Below, one piece after another: positions 1-6,233 of a DNA stretch of 6,656 bases. The DNA is from CAZKCK01 sp964552325 (GTDB lineage Bacteria > Bacteroidota > Bacteroidia > Bacteroidales > TTA-H9). Under the pieces are notes generated by a model. That model did no database searches, had not been told where the DNA came from, and worked only from the letters and a program-made list of their open reading frames with translations. The stretch is taken from assembly GCA_964552325.1 (NCBI GenBank), contig CAZKHA010000188.1:1-6656 (forward strand), read 5' to 3'. The stretch's first letter is position 1. Every line of letters begins with the position of its first letter. The position numbers and the translations under genes were made by a program.

Positions 1-1339
1 CGGTTTCTTCGCCAATAATCTTGATGGTGTTTTTGTTGGCACCAACGGTTCCATCAGATCCTAGGCCGTAGAATTTGGCTTCGTAAGTGCCTTTGGGGCA
101 GAAGCTACGCTCGGGTTGTAAGGGAAGCGATTTATAGGTAACATCGTCAACAATACCAAGAGTAAAGCCGTTTTTAGGTTCGGCCATAGCCAAGTTATCG
201 TACACGGCAAGAATTTGCGATGGGGTGGTGTCTTTGGAGCTCAGGCCATAACGTCCGCCAATAATCATTGGAGCGTTTTCGATGTCGAAGAACATGTTTC
301 GTACATCTAGGTATAATGGTTCGCCTTCGGCTCCGGGTTCTTTGGTGCGATCGAGCACCGAGATTCGTTTTACAGATTTTGGCAATACATTAAAGAAATA
401 CTTTGAGCTGAAAGGCCTGTAAAGGTGTACGCTGATGAGTCCAACTTTTTCGCCATTGTCAACTTTATAGTCAATAACCTCCTTAATGGTTTCGGTAACC
501 GATCCCATGGCGATAATAATATTCTCGGCATCAGGAGCGCCGTAGTAATCGAATGGGTGGTACTGACGTCCGGTAACCTTGGCCACTTCGTTCATGTAAT
601 GCTCAACCATGTCGGGCACTGCATCGTAAAAGGTGTTGCAGGCTTCACGGGCCTGGAAGAAAATATCAGGGTTTTGGGCTGTACCCCTTGTAACTGCATG
701 CTCAGGGTTGAGGGCGCGGTCGCGGTAAGCTTTAAGCGCATCATAGTCGATAAGCTTGGCCATATCCGCCATGTCAATGGCTTCAATTTTCTGAATTTCG
801 TGCGAAGAGCGGAACCCATCGAAGAAATGCAGGAATGGGATACGGGTTTTGATGGCTGTGAGGTGAGCAATAGGGGCTATATCCATAATTTCTTGAACAC
901 TGCCGCTAGCCAGCAAGGCAAAACCTGTTTGGCGGGTGGCCATTACATCGGAATGGTCGCCAAATATTGAAAGAGCCTGAGAAGCAACTGTGCGTGCGCT
1001 AACATGGAACACGCCGGGAAGTAGCTCACCAGCAATTTTGTACATATTGGGAATCATAAGGAGCAAGCCTTGTGAAGCTGTGTAGGTGGTTGTGAGGGCA
1101 CCACTCTGCAAAGCACCATGAACTGCGCCAGCAGCTCCAGCTTCTGACTGCATTTCAACAACTTTCACGGTTTCCCCGAAAATGTTCTTCCTGCCAAAAG
1201 CCGCCCATTCATCAACGTATTCGGCCATTGTAGAAGAAGGTGTAATGGGATAGATAGCAGCTACTTCACTAAACATATAGGCTATGTGTGAAGCCGCCAT
1301 GTTCCCGTCACAGGTAATAAACTTTTTCTTTGAATTCAT
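1..1339 (-). CDS. nifJ: Pyruvate:ferredoxin (flavodoxin) oxidoreductase, N-terminal part (runs off left edge)
   Basis: The enzyme oxidises pyruvate with CoA to acetyl-CoA and CO2, passing electrons to ferredoxin or flavodoxin in the cytoplasm of anaerobes. The 446 whole codons seen are about the first 40% of the usual ~1,170-1,200 residues. Domain I holds the pyruvate/TPP-site motif YPITPSSTMAEY (residues 30-41), VVEMQSEAGAAGA (60-72) and HVSARTVASQALSIFGDHSD (from 112). Thr33, Glu66 and Arg116 line up with Thr31, Glu64 and Arg114 of the Desulfovibrio africanus enzyme as I recall it. The transketolase-C-like domain II follows, and GLGSDGTVGANK (425-436) opens the gamma-type domain III. The [4Fe-4S] ferredoxin domain and TPP-binding beta domain would lie beyond base 1. 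The start ATG (1339-1337) gives MNSKKKFITCDGN, the usual N-terminus of the single-chain form, with no convincing Shine-Dalgarno. The frame is intact to the edge. It is divergent from the DHODH-like gene. The alternative name is porA/por; nifJ does not imply nitrogen fixation here. Confidence 0.95.
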   Translation of the reverse strand, partial: MNSKKKFITCDGNMAASHIAYMFSEVAAIYPITPSSTMAEYVDEWAAFGRKNIFGETVKVVEMQSEAGAAGAVHGALQSGALTTTYTASQGLLLMIPNMYKIAGELLPGVFHVSARTVASQALSIFGDHSDVMATRQTGFALLASGSVQEIMDIAPIAHLTAIKTRIPFLHFFDGFRSSHEIQKIEAIDMADMAKLIDYDALKAYRDRALNPEHAVTRGTAQNPDIFFQAREACNTFYDAVPDMVEHYMNEVAKVTGRQYHPFDYYGAPDAENIIIAMGSVTETIKEVIDYKVDNGEKVGLISVHLYRPFSSKYFFNVLPKSVKRISVLDRTKEPGAEGEPLYLDVRNMFFDIENAPMIIGGRYGLSSKDTTPSQILAVYDNLAMAEPKNGFTLGIVDDVTYKSLPLQPERSFCPKGTYEAKFYGLGSDGTVGANKNTIKIIGEET

Positions 1340-1666
1340 AACAGAATGATTTTTAACATCTTTATTTTCAGTACACTTTTGTAACCAAAAAAGCGATGCG
1401 AAATTACGAATAAATTTTTTAACCCATGAGCCCAAAACTTATGCAAACGTAGAGCAAGGGCCTTATTTAGAGCCATTTTAAGTTGTGCAATTTTTTTAAG
1501 AAGACGCTTGGTATCAAAATCCTTCCGTGAGGGCAAAAAAGTTGCACTTTTGTAAACTTTAAGGCATGTAATTGGTTTATATAGAACCTTAGCCACCATA
1601 ACTTTTGGCAAGGCTCTCAAAAACTTAATTCCAACCATCCACTATCGTTCAATTAAATTCACTGCC
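1340..1666. other. Divergent intergenic region between PFOR and the DHODH-like gene
   Basis: This 327-base AT-rich gap must hold the promoters of both flanking genes. On the plus strand, near-matches to the Bacteroidota -7 element TAnnTTTG (7 of 8) occur as CACTTTTG at 1374-1381 and 1545-1552 and AACTTTTG at 1600-1607. The last is about 60 bases before the DHODH-like start but has only a loosely spaced TTGG (1572-1575) upstream. On the minus strand TAATTTCG (1406-1399) and TAAGTTTT (1441-1434) are comparable near-matches before PFOR. None is strong enough to call alone. The sequence CACTTTTGTAA is repeated directly. A 100-codon minus-strand reading frame fills most of the gap (1638-1336), but it is Lys/Leu-rich without a recognisable fold and I do not accept it as a gene. 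I see no RNA gene or riboswitch. Confidence 0.6.
1374..1555 (+). repeat. 11-bp direct repeat CACTTTTGTAA, two copies
   Basis: The identical sequence CACTTTTGTAA is found at 1374-1384 and 1545-1555 in the same orientation, 171 bases apart, inside the PFOR/DHODH-like gap. Each contains CACTTTTG, one mismatch from the Bacteroidota TAnnTTTG box, so the repeat may reflect promoter-like composition or a regulator site. An 11-mer of low complexity in AT-rich DNA can also recur by chance. Confidence 0.35.
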
Positions 1667-2677
1667 ATGATAACATTACACACCACGTACATGGGTATCC
1701 CGCTTAAAAACCCGCTTATTGTGGGAGCCTGCAACCTTAGTACTGACATTTCCCATTTAAAAAAGCTTGAGGCTGCCGGAGCCGCCGCCATTGTTTATAA
1801 ATCGCTTTTTGAGGAACAAATCCACCTCGAAAACCTTGAAATGGAGACACAAATGGAGGGCTTTAACGAACGCAATGCCGAGATGCTCAGCCTGTTTCCT
1901 GATTTAGAGCATGCCGGCCCGCGTGAGTTTTTGTTCAACCTCGAAAAAGCCGTGAAAGCAGTTTCTATTCCCGTTTTTGCAAGCTTAAATGCAGTTTATG
2001 ATGAGACCTGGGCCGAATGGGCACCCCAGATTGCCAAAACCGGCGTGGCTGGCCTAGAGCTAAACTTTTACGCCATCCCACAAGACTTCTCGGCTAGCAC
2101 TCGCGATATAATTGACGGGCAATTGGCCATCCTCGAAAAAGTAAAAAAATCAGTCAACATCCCTGTAGCCGTCAAACTAAGCCCTTATTACACCAATCCC
2201 CTTGGAGCAATTAGACGCATGGATGAAGCAGGTGCTGATGCTTTTGTGTTGTTCAACCGTTTTTTCCAGCCCGACATTGATATTGAACGCGAACAACATG
2301 CCTTCCCTTATAATTTAAGCAACGAAGACGACAACAGGCTTCCGCTGCGCTTTGCCGGCTTGCTTCATGGCAATGTAAAGGCTTCTGTATGCAGCAGCAT
2401 GGGCATTTTCCATGGAAAAGATGTGATTAAAATGATACTTGCCGGAGCCGATTCGGTACAGGTGGTATCAACTTTATACAAAAATGGTTTGAACCACCTT
2501 TCAACGATGCTTAAAGACATGGAAGACTGGATGCAAGCAAAAGGATATAACTCCTTGGACGATTTCCGTGGCAAGCTCAGTCGCAAGGCTTTGCGTGATC
2601 CATTTACGTACAAGCGAGCCCAATATGTTGATATTTTAATGAAATCGAACAAGATTTTTGACCAATACCCTGTATAA
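1667..2677 (+). CDS. Dihydroorotate dehydrogenase-like FMN protein (class 1 fold, altered active site)
   Basis: A 336-residue TIM-barrel flavoprotein of the dihydroorotate dehydrogenase/PreA family, close to class 1 enzymes in length. The N-terminus MITLHTTYMGIPLKNPLIVG matches the family start, which fixes the ATG. Likely FMN-contacting elements are YKS (44-46), VAVKLSPYYTN with Lys170, FNRF with Asn197, SVCSSMGI (240-247) and AGADSVQVVSTLY (259-271). True class 1 enzymes carry ELNxSCPN, whose Cys is the catalytic base. Here the place reads ELNFYAIP (131-138), with Ala136 where the Cys should be, and I see no Ser-based substitute as in class 2. It is therefore unlikely to be the PyrD of pyrimidine synthesis; the true substrate is unknown. 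From memory, proteins of this kind are annotated 'dihydroorotate dehydrogenase-like' and occur near nifJ in several genomes. Here it is divergent from PFOR, so a shared redox role is an inference. It is probably monocistronic, ending before a strong terminator. Confidence 0.9.
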   Translation: MITLHTTYMGIPLKNPLIVGACNLSTDISHLKKLEAAGAAAIVYKSLFEEQIHLENLEMETQMEGFNERNAEMLSLFPDLEHAGPREFLFNLEKAVKAVSIPVFASLNAVYDETWAEWAPQIAKTGVAGLELNFYAIPQDFSASTRDIIDGQLAILEKVKKSVNIPVAVKLSPYYTNPLGAIRRMDEAGADAFVLFNRFFQPDIDIEREQHAFPYNLSNEDDNRLPLRFAGLLHGNVKASVCSSMGIFHGKDVIKMILAGADSVQVVSTLYKNGLNHLSTMLKDMEDWMQAKGYNSLDDFRGKLSRKALRDPFTYKRAQYVDILMKSNKIFDQYPV

Positions 2678-2683
2678 AACACG

Positions 2684-2709
2684 AAACCGGCTTCAGGGCC
2701 GGTTTTTTT
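2684..2709 (+). terminator. Rho-independent terminator after the DHODH-like gene, perhaps bidirectional
   Basis: An 8-bp perfect stem, AAACCGGC (2684-2691) with GCCGGTTT (2698-2705), closes a 6-base loop TTCAGG. A run of seven T follows (2703-2709, sharing its first bases with the stem). It begins 7 bases after the TAA of the DHODH-like gene. Read from the other side, the same hairpin is followed by CGTGTTTTA, a weaker U-tract, so it can also serve the convergent operon whose last stop is at 2724-2726. Confidence 0.9.
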
Positions 2710-2723
2710 ATTTCCTATCAGTT

Positions 2724-3185
2724 TTAGTATCCATAAGCTCTTCCCTCTATCTTCTCTATCAGGACCTTAAAGGGGAGCACCTCCCGAATGGCGGGCATGC
2801 TATACTTAAAATCTTTTGCAGCATACTTATGCATGATATGGTTCATAGCCTCGATACGTTCGTTTACATCATCAATAAATTCCACCTTGCCGTATATGAG
2901 TACGCTGCGGTACTTCATGCTCCATGAACAGGCCACATCTTCGTTTTGATACCTCAGCAAATGATCGACCGAAAACACCAGGCACACACTTGGATGTTGC
3001 TTAAGTATGCCAACTTTCTTCCCTTCTTTGGCAGTATGGAGGTAAATAGTTTGTTGGTGATACCCAAAATTCATGGGAATGGCATAGGGCGCTAAGTCAG
3101 TGCCAACCATGGCCATCACACAACTGTCGGCCTTTTCGATAACCGATAGAAGTTCTTGTTCATTTGTAATCAGCCTATTTTTCAT
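2724..3185 (-). CDS. Pyridoxamine 5'-phosphate oxidase-fold (NimA-like) flavin-binding protein
   Basis: A 153-residue cytoplasmic protein of the split-barrel FMN-binding superfamily, the branch usually annotated 'pyridoxamine 5'-phosphate oxidase family' and including the 5-nitroimidazole reductases (Nim). Visible signatures in order are APYAIPMNFGY (32-42), the strand-helix unit YLHTAKEGKKVGIL (48-61) followed by HPSVCLVFSVD (64-74), and YRSVLIYGKVEFIDD (92-106). A C-terminal segment LPFKVLIEKIEGRAYG (137-152) follows, where the family often has a similar strand. The length is normal. No signal peptide or membrane segment is seen. The substrate cannot be read from sequence: family members bind FMN, F420 or heme, and true pyridoxine oxidase (PdxH) is longer and lacks this pattern. 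The start ATG lies inside the end of the upstream membrane-protein gene (11-nt overlap), so translation is probably coupled. It is the last gene of the operon, ending before the shared terminator hairpin. Confidence 0.86.
   Translation of the reverse strand: MKNRLITNEQELLSVIEKADSCVMAMVGTDLAPYAIPMNFGYHQQTIYLHTAKEGKKVGILKQHPSVCLVFSVDHLLRYQNEDVACSWSMKYRSVLIYGKVEFIDDVNERIEAMNHIMHKYAAKDFKYSMPAIREVLPFKVLIEKIEGRAYGY
3175..3185 (-). promoter_or_regulatory. 11-nt gene overlap, likely translational coupling
   Basis: On the minus strand the bases ATGAAAAATAG serve two frames. They contain the end of the membrane-protein gene (cat gaa aaa tag) and the first codons of the flavin-protein gene (ATG AAA AAT AGG). 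A ribosome finishing the first gene stops just past the second start, so the second gene is probably translated by re-initiation. Confidence 0.75.
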
Positions 3186-3522
3186 GTTGTTTGTCTTTCT
3201 GTTCTAACAAGGTTGAAACCAATGAATTGATAACACTAAACAGCAATGCCCACCAAAAACTTTTCACCTCAAAGCCGTCCACAATTTCGCTTGCGAGCAA
3301 TACAATTCCGGCGTTTATCACCAAAATAAAGAGCCCCAACGAAAAAATCGTTACAGGAATGGTTAAAACAACCAAAATAGGTTTGACAAACGTATTGAGC
3401 AAAGCCAGAACCACGGCCACGGCCAAAGCTGCCAAAAAACTTTGCACATGAACACCCGGAAGCACATACGAAATAATGGCAACAACCATAGCCGAAATCA
3501 GCATCTTTAGAATAAACCTCAT
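3175..3522 (-). CDS. Small integral membrane protein, phage holin family 4 / YvlD-like (PF04020 type)
   Basis: A 115-residue, very hydrophobic protein with about four membrane segments, near residues 4-21, 28-45, 48-79 (a long hydrophobic stretch, perhaps a hairpin) and 88-106, then a charged tail EQKDKQHEK. The family pattern is clear: LPGVHVQSF (21-29), ALLNTFVKPILVVLTIPVTI (40-59), SLGLFILVINAG (61-72) and a final GFEVKSFWWALLFSVINSLVS (83-103). The family name derives from similarity to a mycobacteriophage holin, but chromosomal members such as YvlD are not lysis proteins and their role is largely unknown; nothing phage-like surrounds this gene. It is the first gene of a two-gene operon. 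Its stop codon lies inside the start of the flavin-protein gene. The ATG at 3522-3520 sits just downstream of a TATATTTG promoter box. Confidence 0.88.
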   Translation of the reverse strand: MRFILKMLISAMVVAIISYVLPGVHVQSFLAALAVAVVLALLNTFVKPILVVLTIPVTIFSLGLFILVINAGIVLLASEIVDGFEVKSFWWALLFSVINSLVSTLLEQKDKQHEK

Positions 3523-3536
3523 AACATATTTTTTTG

Positions 3537-3544
3537 CAAATATA
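3537..3544 (-). promoter_or_regulatory. Bacteroidota -7 promoter box TATATTTG for the membrane-protein operon
   Basis: TATATTTG read on the minus strand (3544 to 3537) matches TAnnTTTG fully. Transcription would start near 3530, leaving about 8 bases before the ATG at 3522, a very short leader. A TTTG lies upstream on the same strand but about 25 bases away, longer than the usual -33 to -7 spacing, so the -33 part is weak. Confidence 0.55.
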
Positions 3545-3604
3545 GAAGATTCTCAATTTTTAGCTTACACAAAGCAGGATTAGCCCAAAATTGTTGTATA
3601 TTTG
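3537..3604. repeat. Nested inverted repeats across the divergent promoter region
   Basis: CAAATATA (3537-3544) is the exact reverse complement of TATATTTG (3597-3604). Inside them CAATTTT (3554-3560) pairs with AAAATTG (3587-3593). The two pairs share nearly the same centre (about 3571 and 3574). The outer pair are the -7 boxes of the two opposing promoters, so part of the symmetry follows from having a promoter on each strand. The inner pair is not explained that way and could be an operator. Confidence 0.45.
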
Positions 3605-3621
3605 ACCCTACCCTACTTTTG
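3591..3621 (+). promoter_or_regulatory. Tandem candidate Bacteroidota promoters for the hybrid kinase
   Basis: Two full matches to TAnnTTTG occur close together on the plus strand: TATATTTG (3597-3604) and TACTTTTG (3614-3621). The second has TTG at 3594-3596, 17 bases upstream, plus another TTG at 3591-3593, a good -33 spacing. It predicts a start near 3628, only about 5 bases before the ATG at 3633, so nearly leaderless. The first box would give a leader of about 22 bases but has no clear -33 element. A small repeat, CCCTACCCTA, lies between and into the second box. Confidence 0.55.
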
Positions 3622-3632
3622 AAACCAAAACG

Positions 3633-6218
3633 ATGATACCCCAACAAGTTGTGGCAAATGAACGTTCTAATTTATTAAAAACCCAAGCTACTGTAACGCA
3701 ACGGTGTTGGATTAAATGGTGTTTGCCATTGGTGTTGCTTTTCTGTTCCAATTTCATCATTCATCAGCTTTTTGCCGACAATCAATTTATTAAGCCTGAC
3801 ACCCTTATCATAGTTTCTGACGACAATTATCCTCCTTACATTTTCAGGGACGACCAAGGTAAACTACAGGGCATACTAGTTGACCAATGGCGGCTTTGGG
3901 AACAAAAGACAGGCATTAAGGCAAAGCTGATAGCCACTGACTGGAGCCAAGCACAGCACTTGATGAAAGAAGGGAAAGCTGATGTGATTGAAACCATGTT
4001 TGAAACACCCGAAAGACGCAGTACGTATTTGTTTTCGAAGCCGTACGCAAAAATTGAAGTGCCGGTGTTTTATCATAATACGTTGAGCGGAATAACCAAT
4101 GCAAACACGTTACAAGGCTTTAGCATTGGCGTAAAAGCTGGCGATGCCTGTATTGAAGTATTAAAGCGCTCGGGTCTGCTGTTTTTTCAAGAATTTGCCA
4201 GCTATGAAAAGGTGTTGGAGGCAGCCCAAAACGGACAAATCAAAGTTTTTTGCATTGACAAGGAACCTGCCATCTTCTTGCTAAACAAAAACAATCTCGA
4301 AAACGAGTTCCGTGAAGGTTTTGTGCTTTATACCGGCGAATTCCACAGAGCTGTGGTCAAAGGACAACATCAACTCCTCAGCTTAGTTGAAAAAGGGTTT
4401 GAAATGATTAGCAAAGAGGAATCAAAACGAATTACCGACAAATGGATGGGCAAATCACTTGGTGGTGGCAAAACCTTGAAATACCTGACCTATGCCTTGT
4501 TGTTGGCTGCTGCAATTGCCTTGTTTTTTGTGGGCAACTGGTGGATGCTGAGGCGGCGTGTACAAGCCCGAACCCTGCAACTTCAAATTGCCTTAAACAA
4601 GCTTACCGAAAGCGAAACGCATTACAGGCTATTGGTGCAGAATGCCATGGAAGCCATTTATGTGGTTTACAATGGAATTATACTTTATGGCAATAAATCG
4701 TTTGCCGATTTAGCCGAGATACCTGTTGAGAATGTAGTTGGCGCCAAGCTTTTTTCGTTTTTAAAGCCTGAAGATGTGGAATTTGCAAAGCTGCGGTACA
4801 AACAAATTGAGTCGGGTAAGCTATTCTCGGGCAGACGTGAAGCACAAATGATGACCAAAAAAGGGACAAAATGGGTTTTAGTTAACTCGGTAGCCATTAC
4901 ATGGGATCAAAAACGTGCCGTGCTCAGCTTTGCCAGCGATATAACCGAGATAAAGCAAGTAGAAGAAGATTTACGAATTCAAAACCATGAATACCAAGCT
5001 CTAAACGAAGAATACATCAGCTTGAACGAACAACTGCAGCACACCATTAACCAAATGCAGAAGGTTAATGATGATTTAATTGTGGCCAAAGCACAAGCCG
5101 AACTCAGCGACAGGCTTAAAACGGCTTTCCTGGCAAACATTTCGCATGAGGTGCGCACCCCTTTAAATGGAATTGTAGGCTTCGCCGAATTGCTTACCCA
5201 AGAATCCTTAACACCCGAAAAAACGAAGGCTTACTTTAGCCAAATCGACCAGAACTGCCAGCGTTTGCTAAACACAGTTTCGGATATTGTAGAAGCCTCT
5301 CTGCTTCAAACCCATCAAGTTAAGCTGTATCCAACGTCGTTTAACCTCCATGATTTTTTAAAGGATGCCTGCCTGCAATTTGAAACCAGCCTATCACCAC
5401 ATAAACATATATTTTCGCTCGCTCTTAATCCTGAGACAGAAGCACTGAGCATAGAAGCCGACCAAGCCAAACTAAAGCAAATAGTGCGGCATTTACTCGA
5501 AAATGCACAAAAATTCACCCCTTCCGGTACCATTAACCTAGGCTATTCCCTAGACGAAAAACACCTGGTTTTATACGTAAAAGATACAGGAATAGGCATT
5601 GCCGAAAATCATTTACAATCTGTTTTTGAACCCTTTACACAGGTTGAAACACAAGACTCAGCCAAAACCAGTGGCGCTGGACTAGGGCTAAGCCTTTGCA
5701 AAGGTCTGGCCGAGCTCATGGGCGGGTACCTAAAACTAGAAAGCACACTGGGCCAAGGAACAACTGTGTATTTGGGTCTGCCCCTTAAACTTGCCCAAAA
5801 CCCGGTAGTCAACAAGACCTTGGTTTCAAAACCAAAGGCTTTGCCCAAACAATGGCTTAAAGTTTTACTGGCCGAGGACGAAAGCAGCAATTTTGAATTT
5901 GTAAAGATGGCTCTACAAGGCACTGATATACACTTATTTCATGCCACCAACGGAGCTGTGGCAGTGGAAATGGTAAAAACACATCCCAATTTTAACCTGG
6001 TACTTATGGATATAAAAATGCCGGTAATGGATGGTGTGGAAGCTTTATATGCCATACGCGAACTAAACCCAGATTTACCTGTGGTGGCTTTAACTGCTTA
6101 TGCCATGGCACACGATGAGGACCGCATACGAAATGCGGGATTTGATGGGTACTACCTGAAACCTATACGCAGAGCCGACCTACTTGAGTCAATCAACCGT
6201 AACGCAAAGTTAGCCTAA
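3633..6218 (+). CDS. Hybrid sensor histidine kinase: SBP_bac_3 sensor - TM - PAS - HisKA - HATPase - receiver
   Basis: An 861-residue inner-membrane kinase. A basic N-terminus precedes a hydrophobic segment (about 29-47, signal anchor or signal peptide). Residues ~55-273 form a periplasmic solute-binding domain of the polar amino-acid type (NYPPYIFRDDQGKLQGILVD, ETPERRSTYLFSKPY, IGVKAG, DKEPAIFLL), and a membrane helix follows at ~283-304. A PAS domain (~328-442) ends in the usual SDITEIK linker, then a coiled coil (~443-495). HisKA has ANISHEVRTPLNG with phospho-acceptor His505. The ATPase has N box LLENAQKFTP (Asn624), G1 DTGIGIA (651-657), F box FEPFTQ and G2 GAGLGL (681-686). The receiver (~742-858) has Glu748/Asp749, phospho-acceptor Asp793 in LMDIKMPVMDG, Thr821 and Lys843 in YLKP. 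All key residues are intact, so it should phosphorylate itself and relay to Asp793. This is BvgS/EvgS-like in plan but lacks a C-terminal Hpt domain. The ligand is unknown, an amino acid or similar small solute by family. There is no partner regulator in view. Confidence 0.96.
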   Translation: MIPQQVVANERSNLLKTQATVTQRCWIKWCLPLVLLFCSNFIIHQLFADNQFIKPDTLIIVSDDNYPPYIFRDDQGKLQGILVDQWRLWEQKTGIKAKLIATDWSQAQHLMKEGKADVIETMFETPERRSTYLFSKPYAKIEVPVFYHNTLSGITNANTLQGFSIGVKAGDACIEVLKRSGLLFFQEFASYEKVLEAAQNGQIKVFCIDKEPAIFLLNKNNLENEFREGFVLYTGEFHRAVVKGQHQLLSLVEKGFEMISKEESKRITDKWMGKSLGGGKTLKYLTYALLLAAAIALFFVGNWWMLRRRVQARTLQLQIALNKLTESETHYRLLVQNAMEAIYVVYNGIILYGNKSFADLAEIPVENVVGAKLFSFLKPEDVEFAKLRYKQIESGKLFSGRREAQMMTKKGTKWVLVNSVAITWDQKRAVLSFASDITEIKQVEEDLRIQNHEYQALNEEYISLNEQLQHTINQMQKVNDDLIVAKAQAELSDRLKTAFLANISHEVRTPLNGIVGFAELLTQESLTPEKTKAYFSQIDQNCQRLLNTVSDIVEASLLQTHQVKLYPTSFNLHDFLKDACLQFETSLSPHKHIFSLALNPETEALSIEADQAKLKQIVRHLLENAQKFTPSGTINLGYSLDEKHLVLYVKDTGIGIAENHLQSVFEPFTQVETQDSAKTSGAGLGLSLCKGLAELMGGYLKLESTLGQGTTVYLGLPLKLAQNPVVNKTLVSKPKALPKQWLKVLLAEDESSNFEFVKMALQGTDIHLFHATNGAVAVEMVKTHPNFNLVLMDIKMPVMDGVEALYAIRELNPDLPVVALTAYAMAHDEDRIRNAGFDGYYLKPIRRADLLESINRNAKLA

Positions 6219-6233
6219 ATCGATCGCAACACC
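6219..6233. other. 15-base convergent junction without visible terminator
   Basis: Only 15 bases separate the kinase TAA (6216-6218) from the TAG of the convergent minus-strand gene (6236-6234). They contain no hairpin or T-run, so termination must occur inside the opposing coding regions or by Rho, and transcripts from the two genes probably overlap at their 3' ends. Confidence 0.6.

Noticed and set aside
425..970. 181-codon plus-strand reading frame inside PFOR
   Set aside because: It lies wholly antisense to the well-conserved PFOR coding region, and the translated protein resembles no family.
1336..1638. 100-codon minus-strand reading frame in the gap upstream of PFOR, overlapping its start by ATGA
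   Set aside because: It is Lys/Leu/Phe-rich with no recognisable family, fold or repeat, and looks like translated AT-rich leader DNA. The ATGA overlap with PFOR is suggestive but not enough; conservation in relatives would change this view.
1667..2677. Assigning pyrD (pyrimidine biosynthesis) to the DHODH-like gene
   Set aside because: The catalytic Cys motif is absent (ELNFYAIP), so giving the gene symbol would claim a reaction the sequence does not support.
3175..3522. Phage remnant suggested by the holin-family name
   Set aside because: YvlD-like members are ordinary chromosomal genes, and no endolysin, capsid, integrase or other phage gene is nearby.
3606..3615. CCCTACCCTA as a short tandem repeat or telomere-like element
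   Set aside because: Only two units are present, and the second merges with the promoter box TACTTTTG; this is too short to mean anything by itself.
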